From Komagataeibacter europaeus LMG 18890 (GTDB lineage: Bacteria; Pseudomonadota; Alphaproteobacteria; Acetobacterales; Acetobacteraceae), in NCBI RefSeq assembly GCF_000285295.1, contig NZ_CADP01000008.1, forward strand, positions 1 to 55,033: a stretch of 55,033 nt of DNA, given 5' to 3'. The notes beneath the pieces were generated by a model. The model was not told the origin of the DNA, did not search any database, and saw nothing but the letters and a program-made list of their open reading frames with translations. Each line of letters begins with the position of its first letter. Position 1 is the stretch's first letter. This document shows, piece by piece, positions 8,833 to 17,890 of this stretch. A program made the translations under genes and the position numbers.

Positions 8833-9912
8833 GTGTTACCTTCTGCTGCCGATCTGTTACGCTGGTATGACCGGCATCGTCGCACTCTGCCATGGCGCGC
8901 CCTGCCGGGCCAGAGCGCAGATCCCTATCGTGTGTGGCTGAGCGAGATCATGCTGCGGCAGACCACGGTTACGGCTGTCATTCCCTATTTCGAGCGTTTT
9001 CTGGACGCCTTCCCCGATGTGACGGCGCTTGCCCGCGCGCCGCAGGACCGGGTCATGGCGCTGTGGGCCGGGCTTGGCTACTACGCGCGGGCGCGCAACC
9101 TGCATGCCTGCGCGCGGGTGGTGGCGGAAAATGGCGGTCGCTTTCCCGATACGGTGGCGGGGCTGCTGGAACTGCCGGGAATCGGGGCCTATACCGCCGC
9201 CGCCATTGCCGCCATCGCCTTTGGCCGTCCGGTCGTGCCGGTGGATGGCAATGTGGAACGCGTGACGGCGCGCCTGTTCGCCATGACCGACCCGCTGCCC
9301 GGATCGCGCAAGGCCATCGCCCGGCAGGCGATGACACTGAATGCGGACCGGCAGGCCATCGCCCGTCCGTCCGATTTCGCGCAGGCCCTGTTTGACCTGG
9401 GCGCCGGGATCTGCACGCCGCGCGCGCCCGCCTGCGTATTGTGCCCGTGGCGTGGGGCCTGTGCGGGAAACCGGCAGGGAATCGCGGCCAGCCTGCCCCG
9501 TCGCGCGCCAAGGGTGGCGCGGCCGGTACGCCATGGCGTGCATTTCTGCATGGTTGATGCGGCAGGGGGGATCCTGCTGGTCCGGCGGCCTGAAAAGGGG
9601 TTGCTGGGCGGCATGATGGGCCTGCCCGGTCCGCACTGGCGCGATGCGCCATGGCCCCAGGCGGAGGCGCTTGACCATGCGCCCATCGCACCCCGGCTGC
9701 GCGTCAACTGGCGGCGGGCCGGGCAGGTGAAGCATGTCTTTACCCATTTCACGTTGCTGGTTGATGTCTATGCAGCGCGCATATCCACCTTTCCCAACAG
9801 TCTGGTAGGGGCGGAAGGGGTCATTCATGACATGGACCGCGACGATGTGGCGCTGCCATCATTAATGCGTAAATGCGTGGAACTGGCACGGGACAGTAAT
9901 ATTTTTGATTGA
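8833..9912 (+). CDS. mutY: A/G-specific adenine glycosylase MutY
   Basis: Removes adenine mispaired with 8-oxoguanine. With the GTG at 8833 the protein has 359 residues, and the catalytic Glu falls at 38 (SEIMLRQTT) and Asp at 138 (VPVDGNVER), almost exactly the E. coli positions 37 and 138, which supports this start. The helix-hairpin-helix is LLELPGIGAYTAAA. The 4Fe-4S ligands are visible as C-x6-C-x2-C-x5-C in CTPRAPACVLCPWRGAC. A NUDIX-like C-terminal domain that reads the 8-oxoG follows. The open frame runs back to 8398 but overlaps the dciA-like gene, so that extension is rejected. Confidence 0.92.
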   Translation: MLPSAADLLRWYDRHRRTLPWRALPGQSADPYRVWLSEIMLRQTTVTAVIPYFERFLDAFPDVTALARAPQDRVMALWAGLGYYARARNLHACARVVAENGGRFPDTVAGLLELPGIGAYTAAAIAAIAFGRPVVPVDGNVERVTARLFAMTDPLPGSRKAIARQAMTLNADRQAIARPSDFAQALFDLGAGICTPRAPACVLCPWRGACAGNRQGIAASLPRRAPRVARPVRHGVHFCMVDAAGGILLVRRPEKGLLGGMMGLPGPHWRDAPWPQAEALDHAPIAPRLRVNWRRAGQVKHVFTHFTLLVDVYAARISTFPNSLVGAEGVIHDMDRDDVALPSLMRKCVELARDSNIFD

Positions 9913-9968
9913 CGCGGGCATGAAACGCGCGGTTGACTGGTAACTGTCCGATCAGGAAAGGGACCGTG

Positions 9969-10091
9969 ATGTTCACTTTTGTCCAGATGCTTTCCCCCGT
10001 TGTCGCCATGCTGGGTGTTGCTGGCGTGGCATATTACCTGCGTGCGCCGGCGCGTGCGCTGCAGCCGGTCCGTGTGCGGACCCGCCGCTGA
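9969..10091 (+). CDS. Small single-span membrane protein (40 aa)
   Basis: An ATG at 9969 preceded by AGGAAAGGG (good ribosome binding site, about eight bases away) opens a 40-codon frame ending in TGA at 10089-10091. Residues 4-24 (FVQMLSPVVAMLGVAGVAYY) form one hydrophobic span, followed by a strongly basic tail (RAPARALQPVRVRTRR), as in small positive-inside membrane proteins. It lies between mutY and hemH on the same strand. No family is recognised; it could regulate or stabilise a membrane complex, but nothing here shows which. Confidence 0.5.
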   Translation: MFTFVQMLSPVVAMLGVAGVAYYLRAPARALQPVRVRTRR

Positions 10092-10170
10092 GACGTCGCC
10101 CGTGGCAGGGTAACGGGTATGTCCGCCTGTTCCTTTGCATACCTGAACGGCTTCATGTAGCAGCCGTTCC

Positions 10171-11238
10171 ATGACATTCATTACCGTAAATCGTGCAGCG
10201 CGGCATGAAAATGCCCCGTCGCGTACCGGGGTGCTGCTGAGCAATCTGGGCACCCCGGATGGCACCGGCTATGGCGCGGTGCGTCGTTATCTGGCGGAAT
10301 TCCTGTCGGACCGTCGCATTATCGAGGCCAGTCCCCTTATCTGGAAACCCATCCTGTACGGGCCGGTGCTGACCTTTCGCCCCCGCAAGTCGGGGGAAGC
10401 CTATCACCGGATCTGGCATCACGACCGTGATGAAAGCCCGTTACGCACCTATACCCGTGAACAGGCGGAACAGCTGGGCACGCGGCTGGCGGCGGATGAT
10501 GTGCCGGTGGCCTGGGGCATGCGCTATGGCCAGCCTTCCATAAAACAGGCGCTGCATGACCTGGTGGCGCAGGGGTGCGACAGGATCCTGCTCGCGCCAC
10601 TTTATCCCCAGTACAGCGCCACGACGACCGCGACGGCCAATGACCAGGCGTTCCGTGTGCTCATGCGCATGCGTAACCAGCCCGCCATCCGCACGTTGCC
10701 GCCGTTTCCGGACCATCCCGCCTATATCGCGGCCCTTGGCCGATCCATTTCGGCGCGCCTTGCCACGCTGGATTTCAAGCCGCAGATGATCGTGGCGTCC
10801 TTCCACGGATTACCGAAGATCTATGTGGAAAAGGGCGATACCTATGCTGCCGACTGTCAGCGCACCATCGCGGCGCTGCGCCGTGCCATGGGTTATGATG
10901 AACAGATGATGCCGCTGACCTTCCAGTCACGTTTCGGCCCGGCGAAGTGGCTGGAACCCTACACCGCGCCCTTCATCGAATCGCTGCCCGCACGTGGGAT
11001 CGAGCGTATTGCCGTCATCACGCCGGGCTTCATTTCCGACTGTATCGAAACGCTGGATGAAATCGGCAATGAAGCGGGTGATGCTTTCGTCAAGGCGGGC
11101 GGCAAGGAACTGGCGCTGATTCCATGCCTGAATGACTCCCCTGACGCCATTGACCTGCTGGAAACTCTCGTGCGGCAGGAATTGGGTGGCTGGCTGCCCC
11201 ACGCGGGCACGGATACCGCGCCCGCCACACCCGGTTAG
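10171..11238 (+). CDS. hemH: Ferrochelatase HemH
   Basis: Inserts Fe2+ into protoporphyrin IX to make protoheme at the inner membrane. The 355-residue protein begins with the family signature GVLLSNLGTPDG, contains the active-site histidine in ASFHGLPKIYVEKGD and the acidic helix PGFISDCIETLDEIG. Length is typical. Heme genes recur in the window (ctaA at 13.8 kb, ccmAB at 26.4 kb), consistent with a respiration-rich membrane. A GC-rich inverted repeat CCGGCCTTATGGCCGG follows the stop and lies against the end of the next, convergent gene. Confidence 0.95.
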   Translation: MTFITVNRAARHENAPSRTGVLLSNLGTPDGTGYGAVRRYLAEFLSDRRIIEASPLIWKPILYGPVLTFRPRKSGEAYHRIWHHDRDESPLRTYTREQAEQLGTRLAADDVPVAWGMRYGQPSIKQALHDLVAQGCDRILLAPLYPQYSATTTATANDQAFRVLMRMRNQPAIRTLPPFPDHPAYIAALGRSISARLATLDFKPQMIVASFHGLPKIYVEKGDTYAADCQRTIAALRRAMGYDEQMMPLTFQSRFGPAKWLEPYTAPFIESLPARGIERIAVITPGFISDCIETLDEIGNEAGDAFVKAGGKELALIPCLNDSPDAIDLLETLVRQELGGWLPHAGTDTAPATPG

Positions 11239-11261
11239 GGTGCTGGTCGCTGGTCCCGGCC

Positions 11262-11855
11262 TTATGGCCGGTCGCAGCTTTCGGTCAGGGTATTATAAAC
11301 CTGACCACGCGGGCAGGTGACGGGCCTGCTGGCGGGGGCGGCCTGGCCCGTGGCCGGTTGTTGTCCCTGCCGTGGCGGGGCAGTCTGATCGGTCACAAGC
11401 GTGGACAGGTCCTTGTCATAGACCGAATCGTCTTCCGGTGCGTTATTGCCCGTACCGTTATAGATCTCGGGTGCGGCCTGATAGCTGGCGCCGGCTGCGG
11501 CGGCCCCCATGGCCGGGGCCATGGCGTAACCGCCCCAACCCCATCCCCAGCCGCCACCCCAGCCCCATCCGCCCCACGGATAACCCCAGCCGCCATAGAC
11601 GGGGTAATAGGGATAGTAGCCACCACCCCATCCACCCCAGCCCCATCCGCCGCCGCGCCACCGGCCGCCGCCCCGGCCTTCATCATGCCAGCCGCCGCCA
11701 TAGCCGCGCCCCCCGCCACCGTGCCAGCCCCCGCCGCCACGACCGCCACCCCCACCATGGAAGCCGCCCCCGCCATGCGGTTCGGCATGGGCGGCTGGCC
11801 CGCATGCGATCAGTGCCAGCAGCGTACCCGTCACGACATGTTTCAGCTTGAGCAT
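11262..11855 (-). CDS. Secreted Gly/Trp/His-rich protein with C-terminal Cys motif
   Basis: A 197-residue exported protein. ATG 11855 has AGGA nine bases upstream and gives a clean signal peptide (MLKLKHVVTGTLLALIACG, cleavage after AHA). Residues 25-110 are almost entirely Gly with Trp, His, Arg and Tyr in GGGWHGGG-like units. A more ordinary segment follows, with DDSVYDKDLSTLVTDQ, and the end carries two cysteines in TCPRGQVYNTLTESCDRP, possibly a disulfide-closed tip. The function is unknown. It is convergent with hemH. Composition resembles the protein at 7729-8049. Confidence 0.7.
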   Translation of the reverse strand: MLKLKHVVTGTLLALIACGPAAHAEPHGGGGFHGGGGGRGGGGWHGGGGRGYGGGWHDEGRGGGRWRGGGWGWGGWGGGYYPYYPVYGGWGYPWGGWGWGGGWGWGWGGYAMAPAMGAAAAGASYQAAPEIYNGTGNNAPEDDSVYDKDLSTLVTDQTAPPRQGQQPATGQAAPASRPVTCPRGQVYNTLTESCDRP

Positions 11856-12249
11856 GTTCCATTCCTGCATATCTGAATGCGATGTATCGCAGAAAATCAT
11901 CCGTCTGGAAAAGATGTGGCGCGCCATGGGTCCGGATTGCCCCGGAGGTGAGGGGCAACCGATACCTGCCGTCCGGTTCCGGGCGGTGTATGTCCCATAT
12001 GGTTATCTTCTGTCCGGTCTGCACCCGTGCAACGGGGCATGACATCATAAAAAATGGCAGGCGTAATATATGAAATTATCATAGTGCATTCTAACAGTAT
12101 CCACGCGACCGGGTTCAGGTCAGGATGGGGAGTGTGTACGTGTGCGTTAATCAGGGCAGGGGGACAGATTATTGTCATTGCGGAAGCATGAAAATGCCCG
12201 GATGCGTCATATTTCCTTCGTTTTTTCATAATAATATAATAATCAGGCC
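11856..12249. other. 394-base AT-rich intergenic region
   Basis: No gene is supported here. The base composition drops markedly compared with the flanks, especially from 12040 onward, and ends in a run of AATAAT/TATAAT words (12228-12242) directly before the next start codon. It must hold the promoters of both divergent neighbours. No clear spaced -35/-10 pair could be assigned. The low GC continues into the first 70 bases of the next gene. Confidence 0.6.
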
Positions 12250-13725
12250 ATGAAGAATAAAGTCCATATGGAAAATATGAATTTTAACGTAAAAAAATCA
12301 ATATGGCTTTATGTTGCAATACTTTCCATATTCATCCTTCTTGTTCCACATGTGGCATTCATTACCGCCCATGTGTCGTTATCCAGTAATGAAGGCTGGA
12401 ACGCCTATCTGGCACGGCGCGCCATAGGACTGGATCATGCGCCGCTGTACCCCCCGGCCGAACAGATGGTGTTCAATAATTACCCGCCCAGTTCGTTTTA
12501 CGTTGTCGGCCTGTTTGGCTGGCTGCTGGGGGACATGATCGTGGCGGGGCGCATCATTTCGCTTCTGGCGCTGCTTTTCTGTGCCTGGGCTGCGGGGCGG
12601 ATTGTCCTCGCCTGTGGCGGAACACTCGGCGGGGCATGGCTCGCAGGCCTGCTGATCGTACTTTATTCCGCTGTTTTCTATAGTGATTATGTCGCCATGG
12701 ATGACCCGCAGTGGCTGGGGCAGGCCGTTATCATGGCGGGATTCATGCTGTTGCTGGGTAATGGCCGTGAACCGGGGCGGGCCGGTGCATGGCGGCCTTT
12801 CTGCGCGGGCTTCGTCGTTGTCGCGGGACTGACCTTCAAGCACAATATCCTGGCCCTGCCGGTGGCGGTCCTTGTGTGGCTGTTGCTGACCGACTGGCGT
12901 CATGCTGTCTCATGGATGGGGGGATGTCTTGTGTCCCTGTGCCTGCTGGGGGGGCTGTACTACAGCAGTTTCGGTCCGGATTTCATTCAGGGCGTCTTTG
13001 GCCATAAACGCGTTTTCTATGTGCATGGCATGCTCAAGGGGTTGGGCAACGTGCTGGGACTGGGCGGCATGATGGTGTCATGCGCATTCGTGCCGTGGCG
13101 GCGTCTGCCCCATCGGTCCGGACTGTTGCTGGGGCTGTATCTGCTGCTGGCGGTGGCATCGGCCATCGTGCAGCGTACGGGGGCCGGGGTGTCGCATAAT
13201 GCCTGTTTCGAAGCACTGATCGCAGCCGCCCTGTGCGCGGGTCTGGCCATGTCGCGCCTGGTGACCACCGGGGGCACGGTTGGCCGTGTGCCCATGCGCG
13301 CCGTCCTGGTGGGCATGGTGGGGCTGAACCTGCTGCCGGTGGTGGTCAGCCTGCCGGTGTACCTGCCCTACCTCTACCGCAGCAATGTGACCGGCATCGT
13401 GCATAGCCTGGCGGCATCTGACGAAACGATTGCCGCCGTGCGCGCGATTGATGGCGATGTGGCCTGTGAGACGCTGGCCCTGTGCTACTGGGCGCACAAG
13501 CCGGTGGTGATGGATTTTTTCAACTATTCCCAGCATGTCGCGGTCACGCATGACGCGATGGTGCTGGAGCGGGCGGTGGACCGGCACGATATCGCCGCGT
13601 TCGTCAGCAATTCACGCTTTGATACACAGGAAGATGTATGGGAGTTTCTCAGCCTGTGGCGCATCATCCGCGCACGCTACACACATGTGCGGCAGCAGGG
13701 CGCGGCCTATATCGTAACACCATGA
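12250..13725 (+). CDS. Polytopic membrane protein, GT39-like glycosyltransferase
   Basis: A 491-residue protein with about ten hydrophobic segments. The first span is at about residues 17-40, followed by a periplasmic loop with SSNEGWNAYLARRA (acidic residue near 48) and NNYPPSSFYVVG, a pattern seen in dolichyl/undecaprenyl-phosphate-dependent C-type glycosyltransferases such as the GT39/ArnT/PMT group. A soluble C-terminal domain from about residue 385 has two Cys (VACETLALCYW). Donor and acceptor are unknown. The first 20 codons are unusually AT-rich while the rest matches the neighbours. It stands alone, convergent with ctaA across a strong hairpin. Confidence 0.65.
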   Translation: MKNKVHMENMNFNVKKSIWLYVAILSIFILLVPHVAFITAHVSLSSNEGWNAYLARRAIGLDHAPLYPPAEQMVFNNYPPSSFYVVGLFGWLLGDMIVAGRIISLLALLFCAWAAGRIVLACGGTLGGAWLAGLLIVLYSAVFYSDYVAMDDPQWLGQAVIMAGFMLLLGNGREPGRAGAWRPFCAGFVVVAGLTFKHNILALPVAVLVWLLLTDWRHAVSWMGGCLVSLCLLGGLYYSSFGPDFIQGVFGHKRVFYVHGMLKGLGNVLGLGGMMVSCAFVPWRRLPHRSGLLLGLYLLLAVASAIVQRTGAGVSHNACFEALIAAALCAGLAMSRLVTTGGTVGRVPMRAVLVGMVGLNLLPVVVSLPVYLPYLYRSNVTGIVHSLAASDETIAAVRAIDGDVACETLALCYWAHKPVVMDFFNYSQHVAVTHDAMVLERAVDRHDIAAFVSNSRFDTQEDVWEFLSLWRIIRARYTHVRQQGAAYIVTP

Positions 13726-13730
13726 CCGAT

Positions 13731-13763
13731 GCGGTGGCGGCACGCCGTGCGTGCCGCCACCGC
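13731..13763. terminator. Hairpin between convergent genes
   Basis: A perfect 13-base-pair stem, GCGGTGGCGGCAC at 13731-13743 with GTGCCGCCACCGC at 13751-13763, and a seven-base loop. It fills the 43-base gap between two convergent genes. There is no T-run on either strand, so it may block transcription only weakly or protect both 3' ends. Confidence 0.55.
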
Positions 13764-13768
13764 GCATA

Positions 13769-14869
13769 TTACGGGCGGCCTACCCCGCGCAGGCGATGCA
13801 GGGTGATGATGGCCGCTGTCAGCACGATGGCCGCACAGGTCTGGTGGACCGTTCCCGCCCAGACCGGCACCACCAGCAGCAGCGTGGTCACGCCCAGCGC
13901 ATATTGCAGCAGCACCAGCCAGCCCAGTACCGCCAGCGCGCTATGGACATCCCGCCCCAGTTGCGGCGTGCGCAGCCCCAGTACGATGGTGCCGCCGATG
14001 ACAAGGGCCGTGGTGGTGGCCAGCAGGCGGTGGTCGAACTGGACGGCGGGGATGTTCTGGAACCAGTTCAGCCAGAACGGGTGCAGCCGTCCATAGCCCG
14101 ACGGGATCAGGTGACCATCCATGAGCGGAAAGGTGTTGTAGGCAAACCCCGCATGCGTGCCCGCGGTAAAGCCACCCGCAATGACCGTGATGCCGACCAG
14201 CAGGCAGATGGCCCAGACCAGGCGATGGACGCGCACGGCTTCAGGCGTGGCGGGAATGAAGGTCGGGCGCGGTGTCCGCACGGACAGCGCCGTCCACAGG
14301 ATGGCGATGTACAGCGCGAAGGCGCAGCACAGGTGCAGCACCAGCCGCACGGGGGCGACCGCCGTGCTGTCCGGGTTGAAGCCCGACGCCACCATGAACC
14401 ACCCGATCGCGCCCTGCAGCCCGCCCAGCACGAAAAACAGCACCAGGCGCAGCGCCAGGCCCCGGCTCAGCGCGCCGGTGATGGAAAACCAGATCAGTGG
14501 CACCAGCAGGACCAGCCCCATGAGCCGCCCCCAGAAGCGGTGCGTCCATTCCGCCCAGAAAATCTGCTGGAAGCCCGCAAGCCCGAATCCGTCATGCAGG
14601 ATCTTGTATTGCGGAATGGTCTTGTACAGCGCGAACTGCCGTTCCCATTCCGCGTGGGTCAGGGGGGGGATCATGCCGGTAATGGGCCGCCAGTCCATGA
14701 TGGACAGGCCCGATCCGGTCAGGCGGGTATAACCGCCCAGTGCGATCATGCCGACAAGCATGAAGCAGATTGCAAACAGCCACGTCGAGATACGCTGCCG
14801 GTTGCGCAGCTCCTGCGCGGACGGGGGCGTACGGCCCATCAAGGAGCCGGAGGGAGGATATGCGGACAT
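13769..14869 (-). CDS. ctaA: Heme A synthase (CtaA/COX15)
   Basis: Oxidises the C8 methyl of heme O to a formyl, giving heme A for terminal oxidases. The 366 residues form eight membrane spans in two pseudo-repeats; heme-liganding histidines are in the conserved [14 protein letters not shown] and in [10 protein letters not shown], and the first loop has [16 protein letters not shown]. This longer alphaproteobacterial type lacks the Bacillus Cys pair. It stands apart from any cytochrome oxidase genes here. In acetic acid bacteria heme A is expected in ba-type quinol oxidase; that link is family knowledge and not visible in the window. Confidence 0.94.
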   Translation of the reverse strand: MSAYPPSGSLMGRTPPSAQELRNRQRISTWLFAICFMLVGMIALGGYTRLTGSGLSIMDWRPITGMIPPLTHAEWERQFALYKTIPQYKILHDGFGLAGFQQIFWAEWTHRFWGRLMGLVLLVPLIWFSITGALSRGLALRLVLFFVLGGLQGAIGWFMVASGFNPDSTAVAPVRLVLHLCCAFALYIAILWTALSVRTPRPTFIPATPEAVRVHRLVWAICLLVGITVIAGGFTAGTHAGFAYNTFPLMDGHLIPSGYGRLHPFWLNWFQNIPAVQFDHRLLATTTALVIGGTIVLGLRTPQLGRDVHSALAVLGWLVLLQYALGVTTLLLVVPVWAGTVHQTCAAIVLTAAIITLHRLRGVGRP

Positions 14870-14956
14870 AACCGGATTTAGACCGCCCTTGCAGTCCGCT
14901 GCAAGGCGATGCTAGGCGCGAAGGACCAGATCGCTGTCGGAAAACGGGACGCACGC

Positions 14957-15661
14957 ATGATATTACCGCACGCCGCACAGCCCGCGCCACCCGCCCGGCC
15001 CACGTTGCGCGTGCTGGTCCGGCCGGTGCTGCTGCTTGTGGCCTTTGTCGGGTTTGCGGCGGTCCTTGGCCGCCTGCCCGGGCTGCGGCATATGCTGACG
15101 GCTGGCCCCGCCCTGCATTCGGGGGTGGAAGGCGTGGTGATTTTCATCCTGGCCGCCAGCGTGTTCTGCGCATTTGGCCTGCCACGGCAGGCGGTGTGTT
15201 TCGCCGCCGGTGCCGCCTATGGAATCGGGGCGGGCTGCGTCCTGGCCACGCTGGCTACCGTGACCGGGTGCCTGTGTGGCTATGGGTGGGGCATGTGGGC
15301 GGGACGGCCGCGCATGCCCGCGCGGCTTGTGGCAACCATGGCGCGGCTGGACGGTTTTGTGCGGCACGAGCCGTTCGCGTCCGTCCTGACGCTGCGGCTC
15401 ATGCCGGTGGGCTCGGCGCTTCTTCTCAATCTGGCGTCGGGCATGCTGGGGGTGCGGGTCATGCCGTTCATGCTGGCCACGCTGCTGGGCAGCCTGCCAC
15501 AGACCGTCGTGTTCGTGCTGGTGGGGTCGGGTATCCGGCTGCAGGGACCATGGCGCATCGGGGTGGCGACCGTGCTGTTTGCCCTGTCCGCGCTGGTGGG
15601 GCTATGGCTTATGCGCCGCGTGCGCATGCGCCGCCCCGACATGGCACGGGTATCGCGATAG
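14957..15661 (+). CDS. TVP38/TMEM64 (DedA superfamily) membrane protein
   Basis: A 234-residue inner-membrane protein with about five to six spans. The core at residues 60-200 has the DedA/VTT layout: FGLPRQAVCFAAGAAYGIGAG, then RLDGFVRHEPFASVLTLRLMPVGS and a late VLVGSGI. The conserved Arg in the LRLMPVG re-entrant segment and the Gly-rich loops fit lipid scramblase-like VTT proteins. ATG 14957 was chosen over 14909 because the latter adds 16 non-hydrophobic residues. It is divergent from ctaA. Substrate is unknown; related proteins move polyprenyl phosphate or phospholipids. Confidence 0.8.
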   Translation: MILPHAAQPAPPARPTLRVLVRPVLLLVAFVGFAAVLGRLPGLRHMLTAGPALHSGVEGVVIFILAASVFCAFGLPRQAVCFAAGAAYGIGAGCVLATLATVTGCLCGYGWGMWAGRPRMPARLVATMARLDGFVRHEPFASVLTLRLMPVGSALLLNLASGMLGVRVMPFMLATLLGSLPQTVVFVLVGSGIRLQGPWRIGVATVLFALSALVGLWLMRRVRMRRPDMARVSR

Positions 15662-15748
15662 CGAATTGCAGTATGTCGTAATTAGATGGTGAAAAAGTGG
15701 ACCTGGCTGGTCTACTAGTCCCCACAATCTTTCAATATGGAGTGCCTC

Positions 15749-17041
15749 ATGGGCTCATCCGCAACGGCGGGCCATTCAGCGGAAAAGCCCGTGCCGGAAA
15801 CGACTGCCCGCCCGATGGGGTGGATTGCGATCCTGCTGGGGTTCCTGACCGCGGTCGGCCCGGTTTCAACCGACATCTATCTTCCTGCTTTCCCGGAACT
15901 GGAAACGACGCTGCACGGGCGGGCGGGTTCCGCGCAGATGACGCTGGCCATATGGTTCGTGGGGCTGGCGATCGGGCAGATCACCATGGGGCCGCTGTCG
16001 GACCGTTTCGGCCGGCGCAGGCCCATGCTGGTGGGCACCCTGGTCTATACGCTGGCATCGGTCGGGTGTGCGATGGCGCGGGACATTCCCACGTTTTCGT
16101 TTTTCCGCCTGGTCGCGTCGCTGGGGGCATCGGCCAGCCTGATCATTCCCAGCGCCTGCGTGCGCGACATGTCGCATGGCAATGAATCCGCGCGCCTCAT
16201 GTCGCGGCTGGTGCTGGTGATGGGGGTCGTGCCCATCCTGGCGCCCACGCTGGGGGGCATGGTGCTGTCGATTGCGTCATGGCGGTCGATCTTCTGGGCG
16301 TCGGCGGTATATGGCCTGATCTGTATCCTGCTGATCTGGCGTGTCCTGCCCGAAACGCTCAAGCCCCAGAACCGTAGCGAGTTCTCGCCCGTCACCCTGT
16401 TCAGCCGGTACATGATGCTGGCGCGTGACCGCGGGTTCATCACCCATGCCATGATTGCCGGTTTTTCGTGCTTCATGTCGTTTACCTACCTGTCCGCCGC
16501 CCCGTCGGTATTCCGTGGCCTGTTCGGCCTGTCGGCGGCGCATTCCGGCATGCTGTTCGGTGTGTTCGCGGTGTGCATGATTGGCGCGTCGCAACTGAAT
16601 GGCATGCTGGTGTGGCGTATTGACGCCGCCCGTATCCTTGGGGTCGCGGTGATGGTCGCGGTGGCGGGGACCATTGCCATGACCGCCGTGGCCATCGTCA
16701 TCGCCTTCGCCATGCAGCATGGCGGCCATCCGCCATTGTGGATGATGGGGTGCCTGATCCTGACCATGATGGTGTCACTGGGCACCACGGGCATCATCGG
16801 GCCCAATGCCACGGTGGGCGCGCTGGCTGACCATCCGCGGTTCGCGGGCAGCGCATCGGCATTCGTGGGCACGCTGCAGTATGTGCTGGGGGCCGTGGCG
16901 GGGGCATTCGTGGGTATGCTGCCGACCAATTCCCCCATTCCCATGGCGGGTGTCATGCTGATGGGGGCCGCGATCATGCTGGTCATGGTGCTGCTGCGTC
17001 CCGCCCGCCCGCCCGGCAGTGCGGAGGCGGGGAAGGAATAA
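15749..17041 (+). CDS. Bcr/CflA family drug-resistance transporter
   Basis: A 430-residue major facilitator with 12 predicted spans. The family-defining first helix reads VGPVSTDIYLPAFPELE, and motif A is GPLSDRFGRRRPML in the loop between helices 2 and 3. Members export chloramphenicol, bicyclomycin, sulfonamides or cysteine by proton antiport. The start at 15749 has GGAG at 15739-15742, six bases upstream; the ATG at 15737 overlaps that site and is less likely. It stands alone between the TVP38 gene and apt. Actual substrate cannot be assigned. Confidence 0.88.
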   Translation: MGSSATAGHSAEKPVPETTARPMGWIAILLGFLTAVGPVSTDIYLPAFPELETTLHGRAGSAQMTLAIWFVGLAIGQITMGPLSDRFGRRRPMLVGTLVYTLASVGCAMARDIPTFSFFRLVASLGASASLIIPSACVRDMSHGNESARLMSRLVLVMGVVPILAPTLGGMVLSIASWRSIFWASAVYGLICILLIWRVLPETLKPQNRSEFSPVTLFSRYMMLARDRGFITHAMIAGFSCFMSFTYLSAAPSVFRGLFGLSAAHSGMLFGVFAVCMIGASQLNGMLVWRIDAARILGVAVMVAVAGTIAMTAVAIVIAFAMQHGGHPPLWMMGCLILTMMVSLGTTGIIGPNATVGALADHPRFAGSASAFVGTLQYVLGAVAGAFVGMLPTNSPIPMAGVMLMGAAIMLVMVLLRPARPPGSAEAGKE

Positions 17042-17108
17042 AGTCTCCTCCCGCCACATCAGCCCAGCAGGGCGCGCCAAAGCATGTGCCCCGTACCCGG
17101 TTGGGGTT

Positions 17109-17159
17109 GTCGCCCCGCCGTGTGGCGGCTACAGCGGGGGGCCGTCCTCAGGGGCGACA
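17109..17159 (+). promoter_or_regulatory. Structured leader/hairpin upstream of apt
   Basis: TGTCGCCCC at 17109-17117 pairs with GGGGCGACA at 17151-17159, and inside it CCGCC (17115-17119) can pair with GGCGG (17124-17128), so the two helices are partly alternative. The element lies in the 184-base gap between the transporter and apt. It could be a terminator of the transporter gene (a short TTT follows) or part of the apt leader. Confidence 0.35.
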
Positions 17160-17225
17160 CTTTCGTGAACGGGGCAGGCATGTCCCGGATCTGTATGACC
17201 ACCCAACGGGGACTGCGCACCGATC

Positions 17226-17756
17226 ATGACGACTGCCAAGATCGACCTGAAACAATACATCCGTAACATCCCGGATTTTCCCAAGCCCGGTATCCTGTTC
17301 TACGATATTTCGACCCTGATGCGGAATGCGGATGCATGGCAGATCGCCATGGGGCGCCTGGCGGCGGCGGTGGCGCCGTGGGCGCCGGACATGCTGGCGG
17401 CCATCGAATCGCGCGGGTTCCTGACGGCGGCCCCGCTGGCCAGTCGCCTTGGCTGCGGGCTGGTCATGCTGCGCAAACCCGGCAAGCTGCCGGGCAAGAC
17501 GGTGTCCCACAGCTACGATCTGGAATACGGGTCCGATTCGCTGCATATCCAGGCGGATGCGATCCAGCCGGGACAGCGCGTGGTGGTGATGGATGACCTG
17601 CTGGCCACGGGTGGCACGCTGGTGGCGTCCGTCTCCCTGCTGCGCAAGGTGGGTGCGGATGTCGTGGGGGCCGCCACCATGATCGAACTGACGGGCCTTG
17701 GCGGCCGCGGCCGGCTGGATGTGCCGGTCAAGACCCTCGTCTCCTACGACGAGTAA
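17226..17756 (+). CDS. apt: Adenine phosphoribosyltransferase
   Basis: Salvages adenine to AMP using PRPP. The 176-residue protein has the type I PRTase loop [14 protein letters not shown] (PRPP-binding DDLLATGGT), the adenine-side segment [13 protein letters not shown] and the flexible [13 protein letters not shown] loop. It begins with the usual helix [19 protein letters not shown]. Length is normal. It stands alone; the preceding 184 bases contain a possible RNA structure. The following FUSC gene is 134 bases downstream on the same strand. Confidence 0.96.
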   Translation: MTTAKIDLKQYIRNIPDFPKPGILFYDISTLMRNADAWQIAMGRLAAAVAPWAPDMLAAIESRGFLTAAPLASRLGCGLVMLRKPGKLPGKTVSHSYDLEYGSDSLHIQADAIQPGQRVVVMDDLLATGGTLVASVSLLRKVGADVVGAATMIELTGLGGRGRLDVPVKTLVSYDE

Positions 17757-17890
17757 CCGGCGACGCCGGGCGCGTGATATGTGGCATGCACCGCCCTGCG
17801 GGCTGTCATCGGGCTGTCGGCCTGTGCGCGTGGGCGGTATGATGTACAGTGTGGATGGATTGTATCTGAACAGGGAGGCTTAACGCCGGG

